Below, one piece after another: positions 19,355 to 28,429 of a stretch of DNA of 64,000 nt. Within the stretch, counting starts at the first letter, position 1, and each line of letters begins with the position of its first letter. The position numbers and the translations under genes are program-made. The notes under the pieces are model-generated. The model had not been told where the DNA came from, ran no database searches, and saw nothing but the letters and a program-made list of their open reading frames with translations. Origin of the DNA: Paraburkholderia sp. CNPSo 3272 (GTDB lineage: Bacteria; Pseudomonadota; Gammaproteobacteria; Burkholderiales; Burkholderiaceae); contig NZ_JAMBPQ010000008.1 of the NCBI RefSeq assembly GCF_024206495.1, positions 62,001 through 126,000 on the forward strand, written 5' to 3'.

Positions 19355-19895
19355 GGGTTTTCTTGTGTTCGCGTCGGTCTGCATGCGTTGCCCCTGTGCG
19401 GGGCGGCACCTACTTTCTTTGCGGCGGCAAAGAAAGTAGGCAAAGAAAGCCGCTCAAACCGCTAGTGCCTGCCACAGTTCACATCTCGCCATAAATGGTG
19501 AATGGCTCCGGAGCGTCTGTCGCCTCGCACCTTCAATGTCAGTGACAAGGCGCTCATTCATCCCGCTGCTCGCTTCGCGCGCTGCGGTTGGGTCTGCAAG
19601 GGAAACCGGGGGGCATGAATGTGCATTCGCGAAAACTCGTGCCTCGTTGGTGTTTGGTTATGCCCTTCGGCGCGCGTAGCGCCGCCGGAAGGATGAGCGC
19701 CTTGTCACTCCGTTTGGGGGCGAGAGGTGACAGACGCTCCGGAGCCATTCACCATGTACGTCGAGATGTGAACTGTGGCAGGCGCTGGCGGTTTGAGCGG
19801 CTTTCTTTGCCTACTTTCTTTGCCGCCGCAAAGAAAGTAGGTGCCGCCCCGCACAGGGGCAACGCATGCATACCGACGCGAAAACAAGAAAACCC
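19355..19895. repeat. 540-bp imperfect palindrome with CCTACTTTCTTTGC hairpin repeats
   Basis: Two arms of about 167 bp (19355-19522 and 19729-19895) are near-perfect inverted copies. Each contains a 32-bp hairpin with 14-bp perfect stems (CCTACTTTCTTTGC / GCAAAGAAAGTAGG) at 19409-19440 and 19810-19841, followed by the GGGGCGGCACC / GTGCCGCCCC block. Inside the 206-bp centre a second inverted pair (GTGACAAGGCGCTCAT at 19542, and its complement ending at 19708) continues the symmetry. The hairpin block resembles intergenic repeats widespread in Burkholderia-group genomes. It lies between the FAD oxidoreductase stop and the APC permease start and contains no supportable gene. Confidence 0.85.
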
Positions 19896-19914
19896 AAAGC
19901 CCAAAACCCAAACC

Positions 19915-21330
19915 TCAAGTCTTCTCATCCCGCCTGAAATACTGCAAATAAAGCATCCTCTGCCCGATCCGCCGGAAGGGCGCAAACGGATGCCCAGGCA
20001 ACGGCGTAGTAAAAATCGGCAACGTAAGCTGTCCACCCTTACCCGCGATACGCTCAGCAAGCCGCCTCCCCGCCTGCTGCGAATAAGACACGCCGTTACC
20101 CCCATAGCCAAGTGCATAAAACACCGATTGCCGCGGATCGGGCTGACAAACCCGAGGCATCATGTCGTGGCTCACATCCACCCACCCCCACCACGAATAA
20201 TCGATCTGCACGCCGCGCAGCGCCGGAAACTTGCGCGCCATACCCTCCTTGAGCAGATCGAGATGCCGCGGATTAGGCGCATCCTCACCGGTAATCGCGC
20301 TGCGGCTGCCAATCTGCAACCGCCCATCGGGCAGGAACCGATAGTAAATGCGCAACGTGCGCGTATCCGTGAGCACCTGAGTCGTGCGAAAGCCGCAAGC
20401 GGCGATCTCCGCTTCGGTAAGCGGCCGGGTGACCATCGAATTAGAGAGAATCGGCATGACCTTGCTGCGCAGCGTGGGATGCAGCGTCTGCGCTGTGTAC
20501 GCGCCGGTCGCAATGCCAACCGCGCGCGCCCGCACCACGCCGCCCGGCGTGCGCAAGTGATGCGCACCGTTGATGGTCTCCCATCCCATCACCGGGCTGC
20601 TCGTGTGGACCTTCGCGCCAGCAGCACGGGCGAGGCGCAGATAACCGAACGCGAGCTTCAGCGCGTGGATGCCGATCCCTTCGGGCTCGTGCAGCGCGCC
20701 GGCCGCCTCGTGGTCGTCGACGAATTCGCGGCGAAACGTCTGCGCGCTCAACAGCTCAGACGGGTAGCCGAATACGTCCTTCCAGACCTTCGCCTCGGCG
20801 GCGAGCTTCGCCATGATGCGCGGCCGGTGGGCGATCAGGAAGTGACCGCCCGGCTGCGGATCGCAATCGATCTCGGCAACGAGTTCCTTGAAGTGATCGA
20901 AGCCCTGCTGGATCTCGTCGTGCATTTTCAGGGCGACCTCCTTGCCCCAACGCTCGATCCATTGCGAGCGCGAGAGGCGGCCCGAGGCGTTCTGCCCCTG
21001 TCCGCCATTGCGGCTGCTGCAGCCCCAGCTCGTGCGGTTCGCCTCCAGCACCACGGCCTTGATGCCATGCTCGCGCGCAAGGCAGAGCGCCGTGGCGAGC
21101 CCGGTGTAGCCCGCGCCGATGATCGCGACATCCACGTCGAGATCTTTTGTGACGGGGCCGTCGTCGGGCGGCGGGCTGCCCGCCGTCGCGACCCAGTAGG
21201 TCGGCGCGTAATCCTTCCCGATTCCAGGCCCCGGCGAGACGAGCGGATCGTACCTGGGGTCGTACTTCGTGGAGCCGCAATCGCTCGCGGCAAAGCCGGC
21301 GGCGGCGGAATCGACTGTGCTGTATCCCAT
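19915..21330 (-). CDS. FAD-dependent oxidoreductase (DAO / gamma-glutamylputrescine oxidase-like), candidate TauY
   Basis: Flavoprotein amine oxidase/dehydrogenase of the DAO family, 471 aa. The FAD dinucleotide motif is VDVAIIGAGYTGLATALCLA (about residues 47-66), followed by SSRNGGQGQNASGRL and, near the C-terminus, FYALGYGGNGVSYSQQAGR. It resembles PuuB-type oxidases of primary amines. In the sulfonate island it could be the large subunit TauY of taurine dehydrogenase, oxidising taurine to sulfoacetaldehyde, with the NTF2-fold protein at 10.6 kb as TauX. A polyamine or other amino acid role is an equal fit by sequence alone. The ATG at 21330 has GGTGGAG upstream. Confidence 0.8.
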   Translation of the reverse strand: MGYSTVDSAAAGFAASDCGSTKYDPRYDPLVSPGPGIGKDYAPTYWVATAGSPPPDDGPVTKDLDVDVAIIGAGYTGLATALCLAREHGIKAVVLEANRTSWGCSSRNGGQGQNASGRLSRSQWIERWGKEVALKMHDEIQQGFDHFKELVAEIDCDPQPGGHFLIAHRPRIMAKLAAEAKVWKDVFGYPSELLSAQTFRREFVDDHEAAGALHEPEGIGIHALKLAFGYLRLARAAGAKVHTSSPVMGWETINGAHHLRTPGGVVRARAVGIATGAYTAQTLHPTLRSKVMPILSNSMVTRPLTEAEIAACGFRTTQVLTDTRTLRIYYRFLPDGRLQIGSRSAITGEDAPNPRHLDLLKEGMARKFPALRGVQIDYSWWGWVDVSHDMMPRVCQPDPRQSVFYALGYGGNGVSYSQQAGRRLAERIAGKGGQLTLPIFTTPLPGHPFAPFRRIGQRMLYLQYFRRDEKT

Positions 21331-21664
21331 GATCAATGCTCCACCGGCTTCGTGAAGACGCTTGCACGCTCCGCCGCGAGAGCGGTTCCTGCCGACTGCC
21401 TGTTCGTCATGCCTGTCTCCTTGCAAAGCTGTCGTCGTTCTTTGGCGCTCTGTTGGGAAAAATTCTAGGCAGACCAGACTGGCGCAGGTAGAGCCAGTGG
21501 AGCGGTATCGCCTGGTACAGCGGCCCGGTACAGCGCGCAAAACATTTGCATGACATATCGGGGTAATCCGCTACGTAGCTCCGCGAACTTTGCGCTCATA
21601 CTGAAAACAGCCCGGATACTCGAACAATTCGTTTCATTTCCACTGCCCCTTCAGGAGGAAGCCG
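21331..21664. other. Intergenic region between divergent genes
   Basis: 334 bp between the FAD oxidoreductase and the IclR regulator. It must carry both promoters. No reading frame with a ribosome binding site or recognisable product was seen. Confidence 0.5.
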
Positions 21665-22528
21665 ATGCGCGAGACAGCGCGAGAGACGACGCAAACCCCG
21701 ACGCAAAACAGGGCGCAAGGCAACGCCCTCGCGCTGCGCGAAGAATCGTCTGGAGACGACGCTCGGGTGCTGCGCGCGCTCGTCGTGCTGGAGCAACTGG
21801 CGTCCGCCGGCCAGCCCTACACGCTTTCGCAGTTGTCCGCCCGGCTGCATATTCCCAAGGCAACGCTGCTGCGGCTCATCGATTCGCTGGAAGCGCGCGG
21901 CTACGTGATCCACATGCCCGACTCGCGCGGCCACGACCGCAGCATCGCGCTGGGCCCGCACGCGGCGCAACTCGCGCTCGCCACGCTCGCCAACAACACC
22001 TTCACGCGCTCGTGCCGCGTGCTGCTGCGCACCCTCGTGGAAGCGCTTGGCGAAACCTGCAATCTCACCGCGCTCGACGGCGACCGCGTGCTCTATATCG
22101 AGCGCGTCGAGACGACGGAACCGCTACGCATGGAGATGCGTCCGGGCATGCACGTTCCGCTGCACTGCACCGCGAGCGGCAAGCTCTTTCTCTCGCAGAT
22201 GACCGTACTTGAGCGCAACGCGCTGCTCGAACGCCTCGTGTTGACAAAGATGACGCACCGCACTCTGACCGCCCCCAAGGCGCTCGCCGCCGAGCTTGAA
22301 CAGCTCGCGGTGCGCGGCATCGGCATCGATAACGAAGAGTTCGTGCGCGGCATGGTGGCGATCGCGGTGCCGGTGCGCGACCCCGCCAGCAAACGCGTGC
22401 TCGCCGCGCTCGCCGTGCATGCCCCGACCGCGCGCGCGAGCCTCGAGGAACTGCTGGAGTCGGTGGGCCGCATGAAGCAGACGGCGACTAGACTCGCGCC
22501 GCTGCTCCAGGGGCTCTCGCTCGCCTGA
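21665..22528 (+). CDS. IclR-family regulator, candidate isethionate regulator
   Basis: 287-aa IclR regulator: an N-terminal winged helix (VLRALVVLEQLASAGQPYTL, PKATLLRLIDSLEARGYV) and a C-terminal GAF-like effector domain with the family run GETCNLTALDGDRVLYIERV, MHVPLHCTASGKLFLS and GIGIDNEEFVRGMVAIAVPV. AGGAGG lies nine bases before the ATG. It reads toward the GMC dehydrogenase and MFS transporter, so it likely controls them; in Cupriavidus an isethionate dehydrogenase/transporter pair has been described, and this could be the equivalent regulator. It resembles the second IclR gene (sauR) of this window in its effector domain. Confidence 0.85.
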   Translation: MRETARETTQTPTQNRAQGNALALREESSGDDARVLRALVVLEQLASAGQPYTLSQLSARLHIPKATLLRLIDSLEARGYVIHMPDSRGHDRSIALGPHAAQLALATLANNTFTRSCRVLLRTLVEALGETCNLTALDGDRVLYIERVETTEPLRMEMRPGMHVPLHCTASGKLFLSQMTVLERNALLERLVLTKMTHRTLTAPKALAAELEQLAVRGIGIDNEEFVRGMVAIAVPVRDPASKRVLAALAVHAPTARASLEELLESVGRMKQTATRLAPLLQGLSLA

Positions 22529-22725
22529 GCGGGCGCCGGCGCGTCGCCGCTTCGGCGGCAAAACGGGCGCGCTGCGCCGTGGACTTCTGATTCCGTTTCG
22601 GCAGTTTCCGTTCCACTTTCGACCCATGCGCACGATCGCCGCTTGCGGTCGGCATCCCCTTCCCCGACATTGATCCGAAAACGCGGCGCGTCATGCCGCT
22701 CCAGGAATTCGAGGAGACGGGATTC

Positions 22726-24363
22726 ATGGATCACGAGGTCGACTACCTGATCGTCGGCGCCGGATCGGCCGGTTGCGTGCTCGCCCACCGGCTCAGTGCC
22801 GACGCGCGCAACGCCGTGCTGCTGCTCGAAGCGGGTGGCGAGGACAACAATCCGTGGATTCATGTCCCGGTCGGGTACTTCAAGACCATGCACAACCCCA
22901 CGCTCGACTGGTGCTACCGCACAGAGCCGGACGAAGGCGTGGCCGGCCGGCAGATCGACTGGCCGCGTGGCAAGGTGCTCGGCGGATCCAGCTCGCTAAA
23001 CGGCCTGCTCTACGTGCGCGGGCAGCGTGAGGACTACGATCGCTGGGCGGCGCTCGGCAATCGCGGCTGGAGTTACGTCGAAGTTCTCCCATATTTCAGG
23101 AAGTCCGAGGACCAGGAGCGCGGCGCGAACGCCTGGCACGGTGTAGGCGGACCGCTGAAGGTCTCCGACCTGCGCTTGCGCCGGCCCATTGCCGATCACT
23201 TTATCGCCGCCGCGCAGGAAATCGGCATCCCGCTCAATGAGGACTACAACGGCGAGGTCCAGGAAGGAGTCGGCTACTTTCAGCAGACGGCCTATAACGG
23301 CTTTCGCTGGAGCACCGCGAAGGGCTTTCTCAAACCCGCTCGCAAACGCAGCAATCTGATCGTGGAAACGCGGGCGCAGGCGTGCCGAATCCTGTTCGAA
23401 GGGCGCCGCGCGGTCGGCGTGGAGTATCTGCAGGACGGTGCGAAGAAGACTGCGCGGGCGCGCGTCGAGGTCATTCTCGCTTCGGGCGCGATCGGCTCGC
23501 CGCAAATTCTTCAGCACTCCGGAGTTGGGCCGGCGCACGTGTTGCGCAACGCCGGCGTTGCCGTGCTGCACGACTTGCCGGGCGTCGGCCAGAACCTGCA
23601 GGACCATCTTCAGGTGCGGCTCGTGTTCCGCACGCGCGAACGCACGCTCAACGACGAGGTCAACCATCCGTTGCGCAAGGCGTGGATCGGCTTGCAATAC
23701 GCGCTCTGGCGCACCGGGCCGCTCACGCTGGCGGCCAGCCAGGTGGCGATCTTCACGCGATCCAACCCCGCGGTCGAGCGCCCCGACATTCAGTTCCACA
23801 TGCAGCCACTGAGCGCAGACAAGCCCGGCCAGGGCGCGCATCCCTTCTCGGCGTTCACGGCGTCCGTCTGCCAGTTGCGGCCCCATAGCCGCGGCAGCGT
23901 GGAAATTCGCGGCTCCGACCCGCTCCAGTATCCGGCCATTCGCGCCAACTATCTGTCCGATCCGCGCGACCATCCCGTCGTGATCGGCGGCATTCGCGTG
24001 GCGCGCCGCATTGCCGCCGCGCCGGCGCTTGCGCCGCATATCGTGTCCGAGTTCGTGCCCGGCGAGCGCTATCAGAGCGATGCCGAACTGCTGGATGCGG
24101 CGCGCCAGTTCAGCCAGTCCATCTATCACCCCGCGGGCACCTGCAAGATGGGCCGCGACGCGACCGCGGTCGTCGACGAACGCCTGCGCGTGCATGGCCT
24201 CGCCGCGCTGCGCGTCGTCGATGCGTCGATCATGCCCGAGCTTGTTTCCGGCAACACCAACGCCCCCGTGATCATGATCGCGGAGAAAGCCGCCGACATG
24301 ATTCTCGAGGACCACGCGAGCCTCACCGAGCCGCAACGGGAGCATGCCGAGGCCCACCCCTGA
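22726..24363 (+). CDS. iseJ: GMC-family dehydrogenase, candidate isethionate dehydrogenase
   Basis: Choline-dehydrogenase-like flavoprotein of 545 aa. FAD-binding motif [19 protein letters not shown] at the N-terminus, GMC signature [19 protein letters not shown] (about residues 80-98), second signature [18 protein letters not shown], and the C-terminal [10 protein letters not shown] containing the active-site histidine region. The membrane-associated isethionate dehydrogenase IseJ of Cupriavidus belongs to this family and has an MFS partner gene, matching the arrangement IclR - GMC - MFS found here. It would oxidise isethionate to sulfoacetaldehyde for Xsc. The ATG at 22726 follows GAGGAG; an ATG at 22693 lacks a ribosome binding site. 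Another primary alcohol substrate is possible. Confidence 0.82.
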   Translation: MDHEVDYLIVGAGSAGCVLAHRLSADARNAVLLLEAGGEDNNPWIHVPVGYFKTMHNPTLDWCYRTEPDEGVAGRQIDWPRGKVLGGSSSLNGLLYVRGQREDYDRWAALGNRGWSYVEVLPYFRKSEDQERGANAWHGVGGPLKVSDLRLRRPIADHFIAAAQEIGIPLNEDYNGEVQEGVGYFQQTAYNGFRWSTAKGFLKPARKRSNLIVETRAQACRILFEGRRAVGVEYLQDGAKKTARARVEVILASGAIGSPQILQHSGVGPAHVLRNAGVAVLHDLPGVGQNLQDHLQVRLVFRTRERTLNDEVNHPLRKAWIGLQYALWRTGPLTLAASQVAIFTRSNPAVERPDIQFHMQPLSADKPGQGAHPFSAFTASVCQLRPHSRGSVEIRGSDPLQYPAIRANYLSDPRDHPVVIGGIRVARRIAAAPALAPHIVSEFVPGERYQSDAELLDAARQFSQSIYHPAGTCKMGRDATAVVDERLRVHGLAALRVVDASIMPELVSGNTNAPVIMIAEKAADMILEDHASLTEPQREHAEAHP

Positions 24364-24443
24364 CGGCACCACACGGAGTGGCTCAAGCGAGTAGTCCACG
24401 CAGCACCGAAACGACACGCAGTGAATAAAGGATACCTGACGAA

Positions 24444-24457
24444 AAAATCCGGATTTT
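24444..24457. promoter_or_regulatory. Perfect 14-bp palindrome upstream of the MFS gene
   Basis: AAAATCCGGATTTT is fully symmetric and lies 46 bp before the MFS start, in the 139-bp gap after the GMC gene. It could be an operator for the upstream IclR regulator or a short hairpin. No second copy was found at the IclR promoter. Confidence 0.35.
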
Positions 24458-24502
24458 CAAGGAACCGCACCGCACCAGGTGCGCCCCAAAAAGGAGACAG
24501 CC

Positions 24503-25822
24503 ATGAACGCATTGCCCCGCACCGACGCCCGGCAGATGAGGCGCGTGGTCGTCGCGAGCCTGATCGGCGCGACCATCGAGTGGTACGACTTCTTCCTCTA
24601 CGGCGTAGTCGCCGGCATCGTCTTCAACAAGCTTTATTTTCCGAGCGGCGATCCGCTCATCTCGACGATGCTCGCCTACGGCACCTTCGCGGTGGGCTTC
24701 CTGAGCCGTCCGCTCGGCGGCATCGTGTTCGGTCACTTCGGCGACCGGCTTGGCCGCAAAAGCATGCTGATCATGACGCTCTCGATCATGGGCGTCGCCA
24801 CCGTGTTGATCGGCACCGTGCCGACCTATGCGCAGATTGGCCTGTGGGCGCCCGCGCTGCTGCTCGTCCTGCGTGTTGCACAGGGCTTGGGCCTTGGCGG
24901 CGAATGGGGCGGCGCCGTGCTGATGTCGTTCGAATACGCGCCCGAAGGCAAGCGCGGCCTCTATGCGAGCATTCCGCAGATCGGTCTCGCGATCGGGCTC
25001 TGCCTCGCGTCGGGCGTGGTCGCCCTGCTTTCGTCCGTGCTCAGCAATGCGCAGTTTCTCGCGTGGGGCTGGCGCGTGGCGTTCTTCCTTTCCTTCGCGC
25101 TCGTGGCGATCGGCATGTATATCCGCCTGCGTGTGCTGGAAACACCGGAGTTCGAACGCGTGAAGCAACAGGGCGCCGAAGTCCGCGTGCCGATCGCCGA
25201 GGTGCTCAGCCGCTATCCCGGCAACGTGCTCGCCGGCATGGGCGCACGCTTCATCGATGGTGTGTTCTTCAACGTCTTCGCCGTTTTCACGATCGCCTAT
25301 CTCACGCAGACGCTCAAGCTCTCGCGCACCGACGCCCTGCTCGCCGTGATGGCCGCCGCTTTCACGATGATCTTCACGATTCCGTTTTTCGGGCGACTTT
25401 CAGACCGCATCGGCAGAACCCGCATCTACTTCTGGGGCTCGCTCTTCACGGGCTTGTCGTCGTTCTTCGGCTTCTGGCTCATGAAGCACAGCGGCGGCTC
25501 GCCGGTGTTCGTGTGGATCGCCGTGATCATTCCGCTAGGCGTCGTATACGCTTCCGTGTACGGGCCCGAGGCGGCGCTCTTCGCGGAGCTGTTCGACGCC
25601 AACGTGCGCTACTCCGGCATCTCCTTCGTCTATCAGTTCTCCGGCATTTTCGCGAGCGGCATCAGCCCGATCATCGCGACCTGGCTCTTGCAACGCAACG
25701 GCGGCGATCCGTGGCTCATCTGCCTCTACACGATGTTCGCGGGTCTCGTGAGCGCGCTCTCGGCCGCCTGGGTGGGCCGTCGCCATCACACGCGGCATCT
25801 TGCCATCAGCGGGGTGCGGTGA
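24503..25822 (+). CDS. iseU: MFS transporter, metabolite:H+ symporter family, candidate isethionate importer
   Basis: Twelve-helix MFS carrier of the metabolite:H+ symporter family, 439 aa. Family signatures: [20 protein letters not shown] at the N-terminus, [17 protein letters not shown] in the helix 2-3 loop, and [20 protein letters not shown] in helix 5. AAGGAGACAG precedes the ATG at 24503, which is preferred to an upstream start at 24479. It follows the GMC dehydrogenase, the order seen for isethionate iseJ-iseU clusters, so isethionate uptake is the best proposal. Related carriers move dicarboxylates, shikimate or proline betaine. Confidence 0.85.
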   Translation: MNALPRTDARQMRRVVVASLIGATIEWYDFFLYGVVAGIVFNKLYFPSGDPLISTMLAYGTFAVGFLSRPLGGIVFGHFGDRLGRKSMLIMTLSIMGVATVLIGTVPTYAQIGLWAPALLLVLRVAQGLGLGGEWGGAVLMSFEYAPEGKRGLYASIPQIGLAIGLCLASGVVALLSSVLSNAQFLAWGWRVAFFLSFALVAIGMYIRLRVLETPEFERVKQQGAEVRVPIAEVLSRYPGNVLAGMGARFIDGVFFNVFAVFTIAYLTQTLKLSRTDALLAVMAAAFTMIFTIPFFGRLSDRIGRTRIYFWGSLFTGLSSFFGFWLMKHSGGSPVFVWIAVIIPLGVVYASVYGPEAALFAELFDANVRYSGISFVYQFSGIFASGISPIIATWLLQRNGGDPWLICLYTMFAGLVSALSAAWVGRRHHTRHLAISGVR

Positions 25823-25954
25823 AGAGGGGCCATATCCTTGAGTCCAGGTTGAGTCCAGGCCGGCGCTGCCTCGTGCCGACGCCGCCCAGGCGCCGCGCCG
25901 ATAGCTGAGATAATGAAAGCGCCCCAGCCTCAAACCCCACCCCAAGGAGCCACT

Positions 25955-26872
25955 GTGAGCCAATCCGCATCCTCGTCCGCCCCCAATCCAGTGCGCCGTG
26001 TCGCGTTCCTGGGCCTCGGCGTGATGGGCCATCCCATGGCCGGTCATCTCGCCAAGGCCGGGCTCGACGTCACGGTCTACAACCGCACCGCCGCAAAGGC
26101 CGCGCAATGGGTCGCCGAATACGGCGGCCGGGCGGCCGCCACGCCGCGCGAAGCGGCCCAGGGCGCCGATCTGGTGCTCGCCTGCGTCGGCAACGACGAC
26201 GACCTGCGCAGCATCACGCTCGGCGCGGACGGCGCCTTCGCCGGCATGGCGCGCGACGCCGTGTTTGCCGACCACACGACCGCCTCCGCCAACGTGGCGC
26301 GCGAGCTTTCTGAGAAAGCCGCCGAACATGGCCTGCATTTCATCGACGCGCCCGTGTCGGGCGGCCAGGCGGGCGCCCAGAACGGCAAGCTCACGATCAT
26401 GTGCGGCGGCGAAGCCGCAGCCTTCGAGCGCGCGAAGCCCACGCTCGCCCACTACGGGGCGGCCGTGACGCTGGTGGGCGCGGCGGGCGCCGGCCAGCTC
26501 GCCAAGATGGTCAACCAGATCTGTATCGCGGGCCTCGTGCAGGGGCTGTCCGAGGCGATCAACTTCGGCGAGCGCGCCGGGCTCGACATGGCGCTCGTGC
26601 TCGACGTGATCGGCAAGGGCGCCGCCGCGAGCTGGCAGATGGAAAACCGCGGCCAGACCATGATGGCCAACAAGTTCGACTTCGGCTTTGCCGTGGACTG
26701 GATGCGCAAGGACCTCGGCTTCTGCCTCGACGAAGCGAAGCGCAACGGCGCGGCGCTGCCGGTCACGGCGCTCGTCGACCAGTTCTACGGCGACGTGCAG
26801 CGCCTGGGCGGCAGCCGCTTCGACACGTCGAGCCTCATCTGGCGCCTGCGCAAGCTCGACGGCGGCGCATAA
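25955..26872 (+). CDS. NAD(P)-dependent beta-hydroxyacid dehydrogenase (3-hydroxyisobutyrate dehydrogenase / GarR family)
   Basis: 305-aa oxidoreductase with an N-terminal Rossmann domain (VAFLGLGVMGHPMAGHLA, then VYNRTAAKA) and the C-terminal all-helical domain of this family. The substrate motif DAPVSGGQAGAQNGKLTIMC (about residues 130-149) and the catalytic lysine in GAGQLAKMVNQI are intact. The GTG at 25955 follows AAGGAGCCACT; an ATG at 25913 is less likely. Family members act on 3-hydroxyisobutyrate, tartronate semialdehyde, succinic semialdehyde, or 3-sulfolactaldehyde (YihU). Next to sulfonate genes, reduction of a sulfo-aldehyde is worth considering but is not shown. Confidence 0.83.
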   Translation: MSQSASSSAPNPVRRVAFLGLGVMGHPMAGHLAKAGLDVTVYNRTAAKAAQWVAEYGGRAAATPREAAQGADLVLACVGNDDDLRSITLGADGAFAGMARDAVFADHTTASANVARELSEKAAEHGLHFIDAPVSGGQAGAQNGKLTIMCGGEAAAFERAKPTLAHYGAAVTLVGAAGAGQLAKMVNQICIAGLVQGLSEAINFGERAGLDMALVLDVIGKGAAASWQMENRGQTMMANKFDFGFAVDWMRKDLGFCLDEAKRNGAALPVTALVDQFYGDVQRLGGSRFDTSSLIWRLRKLDGGA

Positions 26873-26971
26873 GGCGTACGTGGGCGGCGGCTCCCGCAAG
26901 GCACCGGAAGCTCCCGGAAGCCTTCAGGGCCGCCGCAAATGCAATGCCTCACGCCTCGCGCCCTGCGAGGC

Positions 26972-28354
26972 TCAGCGCCACCAGCGCAGCGGGCGCCGCA
27001 GCGTGTGCCGTTCGAGCTGCACCGTCGGCATGCTGTCGAGGAACGCGAAGGCCCCCGCCTCTCCCGGACCCATGCGCCGCTCGCGTTCCTCGTCGGCCTC
27101 GACTGTGCGTGAGGTATCGATGAAGAGCGCCGCGACGATGCCCAGCGCCAGCAATCCGGCCGAGATCATGAACGGCACGTTGTAGCTGCCGGTGTGCTGG
27201 ATCAGGTAGCCGAACACGACCGGCGACACCATCCCCGCAATGCCGAAGCCCGTGTTCATCATGCCGCCCGCCGTACCCGCGTACTTGCCGGCGATATCGA
27301 GCGGCAGCGTCCACAGCACCGGATTCGTGATCTCCAGGAAGAAGAACGAAGCGGAGAGGTAGAGCACCGCGACTATCGGGTTCGCGACAGACACCATCGG
27401 CAGCAGAAAAATGAGCGAGCCGCCCATACCGGTCACGAGCACTGCGCAGCGCGCAAAGCGCAGCCGGCCGGTCCACTTGTAGATCCGGTCGGAGACCACG
27501 CCGCCGAGCGTGTCGCCCACCACGCCGGCGAGCAGGGGCAGCGCGGTGAAGAGCGCGAGCTGCTTGAGGTCGAAGCCGCGCGACTCCTTCAGATACGACG
27601 GCAGCCACGTGAGATAGACCCACAACAGCCAGCCATAGCAGAAGTCGACGAACGTGACGAGCCACATGCGCCGCACGAGCTTGCGCCACGGTGTCGCCGC
27701 GCGCTTCGCGCGATCGCAGTCGCCCTTGCAGTAGCCGATCTCGGCGGTCTCTTCGGGCGTGACGCGGCGGTTCTGTTCCGGCGAGTTCGTGAACACGAAG
27801 AGATAGAGCACCGTCCACATGAGGCTCGCGATGCCGAGCAGGATGAACGCGTCGCGCCAGCCGCCTGTCACGACCACCGCGAGCACGAGCGGCGGCGTGA
27901 CCGCGCCGCCCAGGCGCGCGAAGCTGTGCGTGATGCCCTGCGCGAAGCCGCGTTCGCCCACCGGCATCCAGTACGTGAAAGCGCGTGTGGCCGTGGGGAA
28001 CGCCCCGCCCTCGCCCACGCCGAGCGCGAAGCGCAGCCCCACCAGCATCGCGACGCTGCCGGCAAAGCCCGTGGCGAGCGTCGCCGCGCCCCAGATCAAC
28101 GAAAGCACGGTGAGCACGATCTTCGGACCGAACTTGTCCGAAAGCCAGCCGCCGATGATCTGCATGACGGCATAGGGATAGGCGAATGCGGAAAATACCA
28201 GGCCGAGCTGCACCGCGCTCAGGCCCATTTCGTGGCGGATCAACGGCCCCGCGACTGCGATGTTCACGCGGTCGATGTACGAAATAAAGTACATCAGACA
28301 CATGACCGCGAGAATGATATGGCGCGTCTTGACGCGCTGCGCGTGCTGCTTCAT
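26972..28354 (-). CDS. sauU: MFS transporter (anion:cation symporter family), sulfoacetate importer
   Basis: Twelve-helix MFS protein, 460 aa, of the anion:cation symporter type: MCLMYFISYIDRVNIAVAGP in helix 1, GGWLSDKFGPKIVLTVLSL in the helix 2-3 loop, and LGVGEGGAFPTATRAF in helix 4-5. AGGAGACGACGAC precedes the ATG. It follows sauT by 75 bp in the order sauS-sauT-sauU, with an IclR-type gene divergent at the other end. This matches the published sulfoacetate utilisation cluster of Cupriavidus necator, where SauU is the proposed sulfoacetate carrier. Confidence 0.85.
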   Translation of the reverse strand: MKQHAQRVKTRHIILAVMCLMYFISYIDRVNIAVAGPLIRHEMGLSAVQLGLVFSAFAYPYAVMQIIGGWLSDKFGPKIVLTVLSLIWGAATLATGFAGSVAMLVGLRFALGVGEGGAFPTATRAFTYWMPVGERGFAQGITHSFARLGGAVTPPLVLAVVVTGGWRDAFILLGIASLMWTVLYLFVFTNSPEQNRRVTPEETAEIGYCKGDCDRAKRAATPWRKLVRRMWLVTFVDFCYGWLLWVYLTWLPSYLKESRGFDLKQLALFTALPLLAGVVGDTLGGVVSDRIYKWTGRLRFARCAVLVTGMGGSLIFLLPMVSVANPIVAVLYLSASFFFLEITNPVLWTLPLDIAGKYAGTAGGMMNTGFGIAGMVSPVVFGYLIQHTGSYNVPFMISAGLLALGIVAALFIDTSRTVEADEERERRMGPGEAGAFAFLDSMPTVQLERHTLRRPLRWWR

Positions 28355-28429
28355 GTCGTCGTCTCCTGAGTCTCTCTTTTGTGTCGCCGGGTCGGATGCG
28401 CGCGTGGGCGCGCGAGGCGCAGTCGTGTA

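Noticed and set aside
19588..21468. Open frame of 626 codons on the plus strand through the palindrome and opposite the FAD oxidoreductase
   Set aside because: Its N-terminal part is repeat DNA and the rest is antisense to a flavoprotein with a complete FAD motif.
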